26,475 nucleotides of DNA, taken from positions 1-26,475 of the forward strand of contig CALFEO010000037.1 in the NCBI GenBank assembly GCA_937949995.1, given 5' to 3'. A model generated the notes under the pieces. The model had not been told where the DNA came from, did no database searches, and worked only from the letters and a program-made list of their open reading frames with translations. Below are positions 1 to 6,800 of the stretch, one piece after another (positions within the stretch are counted from its first letter, which is position 1; each line of letters opens with the position of its first letter). This stretch comes from an uncultured bacterium. GTDB lineage: Bacteria > Patescibacteriota > Patescibacteriia > 2-12-FULL-60-25. The position numbers and the translations under genes are program-made.

Positions 1-640
1 TTTGCTCGGCAAGCTTGACCTTTTCCGGATCTTCGCCATTTAATTCTTCGAGCTTAAGAAAAGTATCATTCAGTTTTATCGCTTCACCGCTTTCGAGTTT
101 TTCCAATTGCGATTTTTTATATGCTTGTATTTTTTGGTGATCGACCCTGGATCCGCGTTCGTGAATGCGATTAACAACATCTTGCTTTTCAGCTTCAGTT
201 TGAGGTTTGATAACCATGTTCGGCATCTCCCATTTTTTTGCGGTTTGTAAAATATTTTGTACCGATTCAGCCAATCCGGTGGTTTTAAAGATTATTGGGG
301 CATGCAAAGCGCCGGCTATGAGCAAGGTTGCGGCCATGCGATGTTTGTGCGCCCAAGCGCGAATGGTTGCCAAAAGGTTTGTTTGAGTTTCCGAGACAAT
401 GCAAGCTTCTTTTGTATCCAATTCCTTAAGCTTGGCCGAAGTTTGTTCTAAAATTGGAGCATATTCCTCGGGTTCCAAATCAAATGAAGCGACAAGCCTG
501 TTTAAAGCTTCTTGCGAGGGTTCGTAAGTTTTGGGCAAATCGGAAAAAGCTTCGAGAACGCGAAAAACTCCGGAAGCATCTTCGTCCACTCCGGGTGATT
601 CAACGGAAGGAAGCGCTTCTTTAATCATTGGTTTTTCCAT
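1..640 (-). CDS. Hypothetical protein, partial (runs off the left end)
   Basis: This open frame starts with ATG at 638-640 and continues without a stop to base 2, giving 213 residues of an unfinished protein. I do not recognise a family. The N-terminal ~85 residues are acidic and mostly helical in character. Residues ~101-118 (RMAATLLIAGALHAPIIF) are hydrophobic enough for one membrane segment or a buried helix. The part after it is charged and probably coiled (HERGSRVDHQKIQAYKK). The start overlaps the end of the upstream coiled-coil gene by 20 nt. A second ATG at 626-628 would overlap by only 8 nt and is also possible. The overlap implies one transcript and coupled translation with that small gene. 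No function can be assigned from the visible part. Confidence 0.75.
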   Translation of the reverse strand, partial: MEKPMIKEALPSVESPGVDEDASGVFRVLEAFSDLPKTYEPSQEALNRLVASFDLEPEEYAPILEQTSAKLKELDTKEACIVSETQTNLLATIRAWAHKHRMAATLLIAGALHAPIIFKTTGLAESVQNILQTAKKWEMPNMVIKPQTEAEKQDVVNRIHERGSRVDHQKIQAYKKSQLEKLESGEAIKLNDTFLKLEELNGEDPEKVKLAEQ

Positions 641-848
641 AGGCTTGTTCTTTTACTCGTTTTTGAATTTTTTGGACTTCGAGCTGCTCGAGACGACGCG
701 CGAACAAACGCAAAACCTCTCGGCGTTCGACCCCGAGACTTTCCAAACGGCGCGAATATTCTTGTAAATCGTCTTTGAGCAATTCCAACAGTTCTTGAAT
801 TTCTTGTTTCGCTTTTATGTTGTGCATGATTGATTGATTATGCCACAT
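621..848 (-). CDS. Small coiled-coil protein, 75 aa
   Basis: The product is short, highly charged and almost entirely helix-forming. Leucines and isoleucines recur at 3-4 residue spacing (IQELLELLKDDLQEYSRRLE, then LRLFARRLEQLEVQKIQKRV), as expected for a coiled coil. No signal peptide or membrane segment is seen. The ATG at 846-848 is preceded by a purine stretch (GGAAACAGG), which favours it over the internal Met at residue 8. The stop lies inside the following gene (20-nt overlap), so the two are probably co-translated and may interact. The family is not recognised. The residue pattern and the tight overlap support a real gene. Confidence 0.6.
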   Translation of the reverse strand: MWHNQSIMHNIKAKQEIQELLELLKDDLQEYSRRLESLGVERREVLRLFARRLEQLEVQKIQKRVKEQAYGKTND

Positions 849-871
849 TCGCGTACCTGTTTCCAGATGAC

Positions 872-895
872 AAAAAACCCCGCTTGGGGGTTTTT
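872..895 (-). terminator. Rho-independent terminator after the DUF4870-like gene
   Basis: A CCCC/GGGG stem extended by A/T pairs (874-881 with 887-894, loop GCTTG) has T-runs on both strands. It lies 21 nt past the stop of the minus-strand membrane protein gene and just ahead of the coiled-coil gene, so it separates these two transcription units. Confidence 0.75.
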
Positions 896-916
896 ATGTT
901 TTTGCTTGATGTAATT

Positions 917-1243
917 TTAGATGTTGAACTTGGTGCGGAATTGACCAACAACCGGAACCTCCCAGAATTCACCCATGAGAGCTTTAACAAAAGCGATGAT
1001 GTTGATGATAAGAACGGCTAAGGCCATCAACCAACCGATGACCGGGAACCAGAAAACAAATGAACCGATTACCCAGACAATCAATAACACCAAACCCTGC
1101 TTGCCGTGCTCTTGAGCGAATTTGGAATCCTTTTTGGCAAGAAGAGGAATTAAGCAGAGAATACCAACATAGCCCAAAGCGGCGATGAGTTTATTCTCTT
1201 CAACGTCTTTGGAATCAAACGTTGGGACTTTTGCATCGGACAT
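917..1243 (-). CDS. DUF4870/Tic20-like small membrane protein, 108 aa
   Basis: The protein has a short polar N-terminus and then three hydrophobic segments at about residues 18-36, 50-67 and 68-90. The sequence between the first two, KKDSKFAQEHGKQGLVLLI, matches the pattern of DUF4870 proteins: a charged loop, a conserved H-x-K-Q-G, then the next helix. The C-terminal GEFWEVPVVGQF also fits the family ending. The function of these proteins is not established. They are small inner-membrane proteins, distantly like Tic20. A purine-rich AGAAAG lies a few bases before the ATG. The gene is monocistronic, with a TATAAT promoter candidate upstream and a terminator downstream. Its likely 5' leader contains a heptamer repeat array. 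Confidence 0.85.
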   Translation of the reverse strand: MSDAKVPTFDSKDVEENKLIAALGYVGILCLIPLLAKKDSKFAQEHGKQGLVLLIVWVIGSFVFWFPVIGWLMALAVLIINIIAFVKALMGEFWEVPVVGQFRTKFNI

Positions 1244-1261
1244 AACTTTCTACAAATTAAA

Positions 1262-1303
1262 AATTAACAATTATGAATTATGAATTATGAATTATGAATT
1301 AAG
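1262..1303 (+). repeat. Heptamer tandem repeat (AATTATG)n
   Basis: Four perfect AATTATG units occupy 1269-1296, with an imperfect unit on each side. The same heptamer recurs at 5106-5140. It sits in the predicted 5' leader of the membrane protein gene. Confidence 0.85.
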
Positions 1304-1322
1304 AATCGATAATTCTTTGGGG

Positions 1323-1352
1323 ATTATAACATAACAACTCATAAATAACCAA
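1323..1352 (-). promoter_or_regulatory. Putative sigma-70 promoter for the DUF4870-like gene
   Basis: On the minus strand TTGGTT (1347-1352) and a perfect TATAAT (1323-1328) are separated by 18 nt. Transcription would begin near 1316 and give a ~70-nt leader that includes the AATTATG heptamer array. The -35 lies inside the inverted repeat downstream of groEL and is weak; the -10 is strong. Confidence 0.5.
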
Positions 1353-1490
1353 TCACCAATATTCCAATATCCAATAAATAATCAATAACTAAGAAATGAT
1401 CAATAACCAAACCTGATAAACCAATTAGTTATTGTGTTATTGTTTTATTGGATATTCATTGGTGATTGTTTTGTTGGTTATTGGTTATTA
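1341..1490. repeat. Long imperfect inverted repeat downstream of groEL
   Basis: The left arm at ~1347-1376 (AACCAATCACCAAT, then AATATCCAATA) is mirrored at 1446-1490 (TATTGGATATT, then ATTGGTGATTG, followed by further TTGGTTATTGG units). The arms are AT-rich, so any RNA hairpin would be long but weak. It ends 5 nt from the groEL stop and may define the 3' end of that transcript. There is no coding potential here. Confidence 0.7.
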
Positions 1491-1494
1491 CAAG

Positions 1495-3123
1495 TTAGTA
1501 TCCCATTCCACCCATATCGGGCATACCGCCGTGAGCCGGTTCTTCTTTTTTGGGTAGATCGGTGATGACGCATTCGGTGGTAAGGAACATGCCGGCGACC
1601 GAAGAAGCGTTTTGAAGCGCGGAGCGAGTGACTTTGGCCGGATCGATGATACCGCGTTCCAGCATGTTAACGTTCATCTCATCTTTGGCTGCATCGTAGC
1701 CCGTATCACCTCCTGATGTTTTGACGGCTTCGACAATGACATCGCCTTTACGGCCGGCGTTTTCGGCTATGGCGTAGACAGGAGCTTCGAGAGCTTTGCG
1801 CAAAATGTTGACTCCTGTGGCTTCATCGCCTGTAAGATTGAGAGAATCCAAAGCTTTCATGGCTTTGATTAAAGCGACGCCTCCGCCCGGAACAATACCC
1901 TCTTCAACAGCGGCTTTAGTGGCGGCGACCGCGTCGTCGATGCGGTCTTTCTTTTCTTTCATTTCAACCTCGGTGGCCGCGCCGACTTTGATAACGCCGA
2001 CTCCGCCGGTGAGCTTGGCTAAACGCTCTTGCAGTTTTTCGCGGTCAAACTCGGAATCAGAGACTTCGATTTGCTTTTTGATTTGCGAAACACGGGCATC
2101 TACCGCGGATTTTTCGCCTTTGCCCTCGACAAAGGTCGTGTTCTCTTTGGTGGCAATGACTTTGTGAGCCGAGCCCAAATCTTCCAATGTGACGCTGTCG
2201 AGTTTGCGTCCCAAATCTTCGGTGATGACAGTGGCCCCGGTTACGACGGCGATATCCTGCAACATTTCTTTTTTGCGATCGCCAAAACCCGGAGCTTTAA
2301 CAGCCAAGGCCGAGAAAGTTCCGCGGAGCTTGTTAACCACCAAAGTAGCCAAAGCCTCGCCCTCAACATCATCGGCAATGATGACGATTTCTTTTTTGCC
2401 GGTTTGCACAACCTTTTCCAAGATGGGCAAAAGCTCTTGGACCGAGCTGATTTTTTTATCGGTTAAAAGGATATACGGCTCGCTGTATTCGGCGACCATA
2501 CGCTCGGCATTGGTAACCATGTAAGGAGATGCATAACCTTTGTCGATGCGCATACCCAAAACCACCTCTTTATCGATACCAAAGGCTTGGGATTCTTCGA
2601 CGGTGATAACACCGTCTTTACCCATTTCTTTCATGACTTCGGAAATGATTTTGCCGATTTCCGGATCATTAGCCGAGATTGTAGCGACTTTTTCGATGTC
2701 ATCATCTTTAACCGGAGTGGCGATTTCATCTTTGATGGCTGTAACCAAAGCCGAGGTTCCGGCATCCATACCGCGTTTGACGGCAAGAGGATTGGCACCG
2801 GCGGTAATGTGCTTGATGCCTTCGGCAATCATAGCTTGAGCCAAAACGGTGGCCGTGGTTGTACCGTCGCCCGCTACATCGGAAGTTTTAGAAGCGGCTT
2901 CTTTAACGAGTTCGGCTCCGATATTTTCGAATTTATCTTCGAGATCGATTTCTTTGGCAACAGAAACTCCATCTTTAGTAATGGTTGGCGCTCCGTAGCC
3001 TTTATCGATTACAACGTTACGGCCTTTGGGGCCAAGAGTAACTTTGACCGCATTGGCCAATTGATCCACACCGCGCTTTAGCGCTTGGCGGGCTTTATCA
3101 TCGTATAATAATTGTTTTGCCAT
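1495..3123 (-). CDS. groL: Chaperonin GroEL (Hsp60), 542 aa
   Basis: GroEL forms the double-ring ATP-driven folding chamber capped by GroES in the cytoplasm. The length is typical and the protein aligns end to end by eye. The N-terminus MAKQLLYDDKARQAL is canonical, VKVTLGPKGRNVVID is the nucleotide-binding strand, D51 sits in TKDGVSVAKEI, and GDGTTTATVLAQ begins at residue 85. The signature AAVEEGIVPGGG is present, preceded by the ATPase aspartate region RIDDAVAATKAA. The C-terminus ends in the GGMPDMGGMGY type tail. GroES lies 190 nt upstream on the same strand, so the pair forms the usual groESL operon with an unusually repeat-rich spacer. Control is probably through the CIRCE site upstream of groES. 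No missing residues were seen. Confidence 0.99.
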   Translation of the reverse strand: MAKQLLYDDKARQALKRGVDQLANAVKVTLGPKGRNVVIDKGYGAPTITKDGVSVAKEIDLEDKFENIGAELVKEAASKTSDVAGDGTTTATVLAQAMIAEGIKHITAGANPLAVKRGMDAGTSALVTAIKDEIATPVKDDDIEKVATISANDPEIGKIISEVMKEMGKDGVITVEESQAFGIDKEVVLGMRIDKGYASPYMVTNAERMVAEYSEPYILLTDKKISSVQELLPILEKVVQTGKKEIVIIADDVEGEALATLVVNKLRGTFSALAVKAPGFGDRKKEMLQDIAVVTGATVITEDLGRKLDSVTLEDLGSAHKVIATKENTTFVEGKGEKSAVDARVSQIKKQIEVSDSEFDREKLQERLAKLTGGVGVIKVGAATEVEMKEKKDRIDDAVAATKAAVEEGIVPGGGVALIKAMKALDSLNLTGDEATGVNILRKALEAPVYAIAENAGRKGDVIVEAVKTSGGDTGYDAAKDEMNVNMLERGIIDPAKVTRSALQNASSVAGMFLTTECVITDLPKKEEPAHGGMPDMGGMGY

Positions 3124-3141
3124 ACATTTCTTTCAGAAAAA

Positions 3142-3308
3142 TAATAATTAATAAATAATAAATAATAAAGCGAGCAGTACTTAATTAAATAATAAATAAT
3201 AAAGTTATAAATAAGAAAGCAAGTGGAGTAATTTATCTTTATTATTTATTATTTGATACTTTATTATTTTGCGCAGCACAGTTTGATCTTTATTATTTAT
3301 TATTTGTT
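3142..3308. repeat. AT-rich direct and inverted repeats between groES and groEL
   Basis: The spacer contains AATAATAAATAATAAAG at ~3154-3170 and again at 3188-3204. Its reverse complement, CTTTATTATTTATTATT, occurs at ~3237-3253 and ~3289-3305, with a shortened copy near 3259-3271. The transcript could fold copy on copy. No SD-like site or reading frame is seen in it. Confidence 0.75.
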
Positions 3309-3313
3309 ATTTG

Positions 3314-3610
3314 TTAATTAGTCTCTACGATAGCGAGGATGTCGTATTCGGAGAGGACGAGGTATTCCTCGTTATCGAGTTTTACTTCGTCGGGGGCGTA
3401 TTTTTTAAACATGACTTTATCGCCGGCTTTGATGGACATGGGCACGCGCTCGCCGTTATCTTTAAGTTTGCCCGGACCAACGGCTATGACTTCGCCTTGC
3501 TCTGGGCGTTCTTTATCGACTGTATCCGGAAGAATAATCCCGGATTTGGTAACTTCCTCTTTGGGAAGAGCTTTGACGATCAGACGATCGTTGAGGGGAC
3601 GTAGATTCAT
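3314..3610 (-). CDS. groS: Co-chaperonin GroES (Hsp10), 98 aa
   Basis: GroES caps the GroEL ring as a heptamer. The start MNLRPLNDRLIVKAL is the family N-terminus. Residues ~17-35 (EEVTKSGIILPDTVDKERP) form the mobile loop that contacts GroEL, including the hydrophobic IIL triad. QGEVIAVGPGK is the conserved core strand and GDKVMFKKYAPDEVKLDNEEYLVLSE matches the C-terminal half. It is the first gene of groESL. The leader of ~80 nt carries the CIRCE operator near its 5' end. No clear Shine-Dalgarno site precedes the ATG. Confidence 0.99.
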   Translation of the reverse strand: MNLRPLNDRLIVKALPKEEVTKSGIILPDTVDKERPEQGEVIAVGPGKLKDNGERVPMSIKAGDKVMFKKYAPDEVKLDNEEYLVLSEYDILAIVETN

Positions 3611-3646
3611 ATATTTTTGAACCAGGATTTACTGGATTTTTAATTA

Positions 3647-3659
3647 ATTAGCAGGATTA
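3647..3659. repeat. Shared 13-bp motif ATTAGCAGGATTA in the groES leader
   Basis: The same 13 bases occur at 9131-9143, 9 nt upstream of nusA. In both places the motif lies just 5' of a minus-strand gene and is surrounded by further CAGGATT-type words (3623-3636 and 9141-9152). Confidence 0.7.
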
Positions 3660-3662
3660 TGG

Positions 3663-3689
3663 TTAGCAATCTAAAGGTTAGACTGCTAA
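3663..3689. promoter_or_regulatory. CIRCE operator (HrcA-binding site) of groESL
   Basis: The sequence is TTAGCAATC, then exactly 9 nt, then GACTGCTAA. The CIRCE consensus is TTAGCACTC-N9-GAGTGCTAA, so each arm has one mismatch and the spacer length is exact. Relative to the predicted groES start of transcription (~3693) it lies at about +5 to +31, the usual place for repression by HrcA. hrcA itself is not in the window. Confidence 0.9.
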
Positions 3690-3699
3690 TTGTGAAGAT

Positions 3700-3728
3700 A
3701 TGATAGCCGTATAAAAAAAATGCGTCAA
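3700..3728 (-). promoter_or_regulatory. Sigma-70 promoter of groESL
   Basis: On the minus strand TTGACG (3723-3728) and TATCAT (3700-3705) are separated by exactly 17 nt. Transcription would start near 3693, immediately before the CIRCE element. The promoter begins only ~30 nt after the stop of the ligase gene, and no strong terminator lies between them. Confidence 0.85.
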
Positions 3729-3759
3729 GCGCTTAAAATAATTTAAAATTAGCGAAAAA

Positions 3760-5163
3760 TTAATTGTGTTGTGGATTTTTTTTGAGCCAAGAAATGATGA
3801 TGAAAAAGGTTAGAATGGAGAGCAATTGACCGCTCCAGAGGGTGTAAAGATAGTGATCGAACAACGAAATAACCAGCCATAAGCCAAGTGTGGCAAGCAA
3901 TAAACCGCGGTGATTTGGATCACCGATTTTCCAATTGTTGAGAATTTGGCGCAAAAGGAAGAGTAAAAAACCAAAAATGATCAGTGAGCCGGCAACGCCG
4001 AAATTGGCGAGGATGAGGATGAAGACGTTGTGAGGAGGTTCGAGGGGGCGGAAATCTCCCAATCCGGCATTCGCCGGATGTCCCTCTTTGCTAAAGAGGG
4101 TTGCATTCTGGAGGGCTAAAGCCGGGAGTTCGGAGTTGGGGCCGGTGCCGAAGATTGGGTGGGATTGGAAGACGCGAATGCCGTTTGTGATGCTGTCGGT
4201 ACGTGCAGACGTTGACTGTTGTTCGAGACGAGCCGGCTCCGGAGAAATGCCGACTCTGGATAAGAAATATTCTTGATTGATGAATGCGAAGGTTATGAAT
4301 GATGCTATGACGGCAATGGAAAAAATGGCTATTTTGATTGGATCGATTTTTTGATGAGTGCGATTAAACACGACAAAGAGTAAAAATGTGATAAATCCCA
4401 CCGCGAGAGCCAGCCAAGCGGAACGTGAGAATGAGTAAAATAAAGCTACGGTAAAAAGCGGGATGACGGCCAGGATGGATAATTCGGTCCACTTGTTTCT
4501 TAATTCATCCATGCGGAGAAACAGCCAACCGGCAATTAAAATGCCGAAAGCCATGAAGCCTCCGAGGATGTTGGGGTGAGGAAAACCGCCATAAGCGCGG
4601 AGAAAACGAAAGTCACCAGTCTGCACAACGGAGACACCCAAGTTTTTGGGATCTTGGGCCGCCACTCCCACCCATGACCAGCCCGGCACGAATTGAAGCC
4701 AAGCTTGAATCAATGCGAAGATGGCGTGAGGAATAAGCGAGATAATAAACCAAGATAATATAGACGCAAGTTTAATATCGGCGCGCATTAAGGTGACAAA
4801 AAATGACAACAACAATAATATTTGTACCCACCACATTGAGGAGGCGCGAATATCCAAAGGAGTGGAGGCGATACTAATGGCGCCAATGAGAGCGATCAGC
4901 CAAAATAAATTTGCTCGCAGTTTTTTGGGTAAATCGATTTTGGGCATGAAGAGACCCAAAATGACAGTGATTATAAGCGGGATCCAAGATATGTAAAAAC
5001 TCAATCTCCCCTGCTCGAATGCCCAGCCCGCCAAAGACGCATCGGAAAACCAGCGGGTTTGCAAGGGCAGGATGAGGATTGTGAGGCGCCAAAAAAACTC
5101 AAAAAAATTATGAATTATGAATTTTGAATTATGAATTTTTTTATGGTTGGATGTTGTGGGCAT
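3760..5163 (-). CDS. O-antigen ligase/Wzy-like polytopic membrane protein, up to 467 aa
   Basis: Proteins of this family (PF04932 type) transfer or polymerise lipid-linked glycans on the outer face of the membrane. About ten or more hydrophobic segments run through the sequence. The family hallmark is near the C-terminus: IFGTGPNSE, a periplasmic loop, then PPHNVFILILANFGVAGSL, where the His-Asn precedes a membrane helix. RTDSITNGIRVFQSHPIFG before it matches the usual loop. Two oddities are seen. Residues ~8-20 (HKKIHNSKFIIHN) are the translation of an AATTATG heptamer array, so the true start may be further in, close to FFWRLTILILPLQTRW. Residues ~352-368 (SKEGHPANAGLGDFR) are encoded by two repeat-like hairpins inside the catalytic loop. 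The gene overlaps the upstream nucleotidyltransferase gene by 23 nt. The substrate is unknown. Confidence 0.88.
   Translation of the reverse strand: MPTTSNHKKIHNSKFIIHNFFEFFWRLTILILPLQTRWFSDASLAGWAFEQGRLSFYISWIPLIITVILGLFMPKIDLPKKLRANLFWLIALIGAISIASTPLDIRASSMWWVQILLLLSFFVTLMRADIKLASILSWFIISLIPHAIFALIQAWLQFVPGWSWVGVAAQDPKNLGVSVVQTGDFRFLRAYGGFPHPNILGGFMAFGILIAGWLFLRMDELRNKWTELSILAVIPLFTVALFYSFSRSAWLALAVGFITFLLFVVFNRTHQKIDPIKIAIFSIAVIASFITFAFINQEYFLSRVGISPEPARLEQQSTSARTDSITNGIRVFQSHPIFGTGPNSELPALALQNATLFSKEGHPANAGLGDFRPLEPPHNVFILILANFGVAGSLIIFGFLLFLLRQILNNWKIGDPNHRGLLLATLGLWLVISLFDHYLYTLWSGQLLSILTFFIIISWLKKNPQHN
4055..4104. repeat. Two hairpins of an intergenic-type repeat inside the ligase gene
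   Basis: ATCCGGC-ATTC-GCCGGAT (4062-4079) is followed after 2 nt by CCCTCTTT-GCT-AAAGAGGG (4082-4100). Both are perfect inverted repeats. They are read in frame as the loop peptide between the GTGP motif and the HN motif of the ligase. From memory, hairpin pairs of this form occur between genes in related genomes; that part is not shown here. Confidence 0.75.
5106..5140 (+). repeat. Heptamer tandem repeat overlapping the 5' end of the ligase ORF
   Basis: Five 7-bp units are present: AATTATG, AATTATG, AATTTTG, AATTATG, AATTTTT. They match the array at 1262-1303. On the minus strand they lie between the ligase's predicted ATG and its first membrane segment. Confidence 0.85.
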
Positions 5164-6136
5164 GGCAAATTTGGTGGTATTTATCGCGGAAGAATTTGCG
5201 GTTATCGGTTACATGGAATTTTAGCACATTTTCATTGATTACGACGCGTGTATCTTGATTGGCGATTTGCGCAATCTCTTTGGGAAAACGCACGGTTTGC
5301 AATTGACGCAACCATTTTTCGAAAATTGAAGATGAGAGCGCGGGTTTTTTTGATGAAACCGCGCCGGGCAAAGGAGATTGCTGAAGAGCGATCCAAGGCT
5401 TGGCAAAGGTATGGCGGCGGCGCAGTTCGCGATTTTGCTCCCAAAAATCCGCCAAGACTCCATCATCGGTAAGGGGCATGAGCGAAAGAAGCCAGTGACG
5501 CAAATAAGGATCATCTTCATCCAAGGATAATGACTGCAAATTGAGGGCTTCGTCGGTGATAAAGAAAGATAAACAGACCGGATCGACAGCACGCTCCCCC
5601 GGGCGGGCGTTTAAAATTTTGAAAGGCATGGTTGCAAAAAATCGAGTGCGCCAGATCGAGCCGGCACGGCAGATGATAAAAAAATCCAAGTCACTTTGAT
5701 CGCGGGCTTGGCCCAATGCGGTTGTATTGCATAAACAAACGGATCTGACCCAAGGAAGCATTTTTAGATAGCGGACAGCGCGCAAAGCATGGCGCATTTT
5801 GCGAGCGAAATGTATTTCGTTATCTTTACCTGATTGGATCAAATCGGAAAATTCAACCAAAGCCAGGCGATGATGATTTTCGACGATAACGCCTTGCGAT
5901 ATGAGATTGTCCAGTGATTGGCTGATAAGAGGATATGCTTCGTTATCCGTGATATCAAAATCATCACCCGCAACATCCAGAGATTGAAACAATTGCAAAC
6001 GCGCAGGCGCGTAATTCCACGCCGCATGAAATGCCAATGTTCGAAGTATGGCGTTTACGATCGGTTCTTGCATACAAGCGACTGGTACAAGTTCATCAAG
6101 TCCAAAGTTCATCTCACCAAGTAACAAGTTCATCAA
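5141..6136 (-). CDS. Winged-helix + nucleotidyltransferase-fold protein, up to 331 aa
   Basis: Residues ~25-95 look like a winged helix (ILRTLAFHAAW, then LISQSLDNLISQGVIVENHHRLAL). Residues ~120-165 fit a pol-beta-type nucleotidyltransferase core: VRSVCLCNTTALGQ, then SDLDFFIICRAGSIWRTR, with the Asp-x-Asp pair at 149 and 151. The usual Gly-Ser that opens this motif reads Asn-Thr, so catalysis may be altered or lost. The later part (VDPVCLSFFITDEALNL, then YLRHWLLSLMPL) resembles CPR proteins of this type. The first 21 residues (MMNLLLGEMNFGLDELVPVAC) are a translated intergenic repeat; Met22 at 6071-6073 is the more likely start. The gene overlaps the O-antigen ligase-like gene, so a role in cell-surface glycan metabolism is possible but unproven. 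Substrate unknown. Confidence 0.72.
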   Translation of the reverse strand: MMNLLLGEMNFGLDELVPVACMQEPIVNAILRTLAFHAAWNYAPARLQLFQSLDVAGDDFDITDNEAYPLISQSLDNLISQGVIVENHHRLALVEFSDLIQSGKDNEIHFARKMRHALRAVRYLKMLPWVRSVCLCNTTALGQARDQSDLDFFIICRAGSIWRTRFFATMPFKILNARPGERAVDPVCLSFFITDEALNLQSLSLDEDDPYLRHWLLSLMPLTDDGVLADFWEQNRELRRRHTFAKPWIALQQSPLPGAVSSKKPALSSSIFEKWLRQLQTVRFPKEIAQIANQDTRVVINENVLKFHVTDNRKFFRDKYHQICHAHNIQP

Positions 6137-6202
6137 GTCTAAAGTTTTTCAAGAGTTATTTAAGCCTCTCTTTATGAACTTTAGACTTTAATCTTGATGA
6201 AC
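6088..6202. repeat. Palindromic GTTCATCAAG element, copy A
   Basis: A 75-bp palindromic unit runs from GTTCATCAAG (6128-6137) to CTTGATGAAC (6193-6202), with inner arms TCTAAAGTT and AACTTTAGA. A partial copy (GTTCATCAAGTCCAAAGTTC, 6091-6110) extends into the nucleotidyltransferase ORF. Related copies lie at 9217-9324 and 26246-26337. A SD-like AAGGAGG follows at 6204-6210 on the plus strand, but no start codon uses it. Confidence 0.85.
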
Positions 6203-6247
6203 GAAGGAGGACTTTCATCTTATTGCGGACGTTAACGAACGAGTAGA

Positions 6248-6553
6248 TTACTCCATCTCTTTGAAGTGGGCGCCGGTGTTTGCGGTTGGTGTTTGTACCA
6301 TGGCCAAATTTTTCGCTTCAGCGGGAACCACGGTATCGGAAACGATGATTGTATTATCTTGCCAGTCAATAACTTGATTCCAAGTTATCATAAACTCCCC
6401 ATCCAACAGACGAGGTATGACGTGCGAGCTGGAAACATGAAAAACCGAAATTTTTCCGGTTAACGGATCGATTTCCACGGAAGCAACCTTGCCAAGATCG
6501 ATACCGGACTTGGTTGCAACCAAAAGTTTGGATTTGGGAGTGAAGGAAAACAT
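6248..6553 (-). CDS. PRC-barrel domain protein, 101 aa
   Basis: Residues ~9-45 carry the PRC-barrel pattern: LLVATKSGIDLGKVASVEID, then PLTGKISVFHV, a small beta-barrel fold that binds protein or RNA partners. Residues 46-80 (IPRLLDGEFMITWNQVIDW, then NTIIVSD) continue the strand pattern. The last ~20 residues are a polar tail. There is no signal peptide or membrane segment, so it is probably cytoplasmic. PRC-barrel domains occur in RimM and photosynthetic reaction centre H subunits; this free-standing form has no assigned job. It stands alone, with repeat-rich spacers on both sides: a palindromic element follows the stop and a REP-like cluster precedes the start. No clear promoter was found. 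Confidence 0.82.
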   Translation of the reverse strand: MFSFTPKSKLLVATKSGIDLGKVASVEIDPLTGKISVFHVSSSHVIPRLLDGEFMITWNQVIDWQDNTIIVSDTVVPAEAKNLAMVQTPTANTGAHFKEME

Positions 6554-6564
6554 AACTTTAATAA

Positions 6565-6603
6565 GCCACTAGCTACCAGCTTCTAGCTACCAGCCACCAG
6601 CCA
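6565..6603. repeat. Short AGCTACCAGC-type direct repeats
   Basis: AGCTACCAGC occurs at ~6571-6580 and AGCTACCAGCCACCAGCC follows at ~6585-6602. This is low-complexity spacer sequence just upstream of the PRC-barrel gene. Confidence 0.6.
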
Positions 6604-6616
6604 AGCCAACCACGAT

Positions 6617-6784
6617 TTGTCATTTCTGCTCCTTAGGCGCATCAGCCTCAGGCTGAGAATCGGATGTGAGAAATCTCCAACTCAACAACCATCTAATCCA
6701 ACTCATGTTTGTCATTTCTACGCCCTAGGCGCATCGGATATGCATTCGTCCCGAGCTCAGGCCGAGGGGGAGAAATCTCCACCG
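6617..6784. repeat. Two copies of a GTCATTTC...GAGAAATCTCCA element
   Basis: Copy 1 (~6617-6681) opens with TTTGTCATTTCTGCTCC, continues through CTTAGGCGCATCAG and ends GTGAGAAATCTCCAA. Copy 2 (~6708-6783) opens with TTTGTCATTTCTACGCCC, shares TAGGCGCATC and ends GGGAGAAATCTCCACC. A third copy lies at the right edge of the window (26368-26475). The open frames across this stretch, on both strands, are repeat translations and not genes. Confidence 0.75.
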
Positions 6785-6800
6785 TTAACCAGCTTCGTGG

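Noticed and set aside
1341..1490. CRISPR-like or regular array downstream of groEL
   Set aside because: Repeats are inverted and uneven with no constant spacers.
1796..3081. Several long plus-strand frames opposite groEL
   Set aside because: They are antisense shadows of a conserved gene with skewed composition and no start signals.
6204..6210. Strong SD-like AAGGAGG on the plus strand
   Set aside because: No ATG, GTG or TTG leads to an open frame beyond a few codons; TAA follows soon in the nearest frame.
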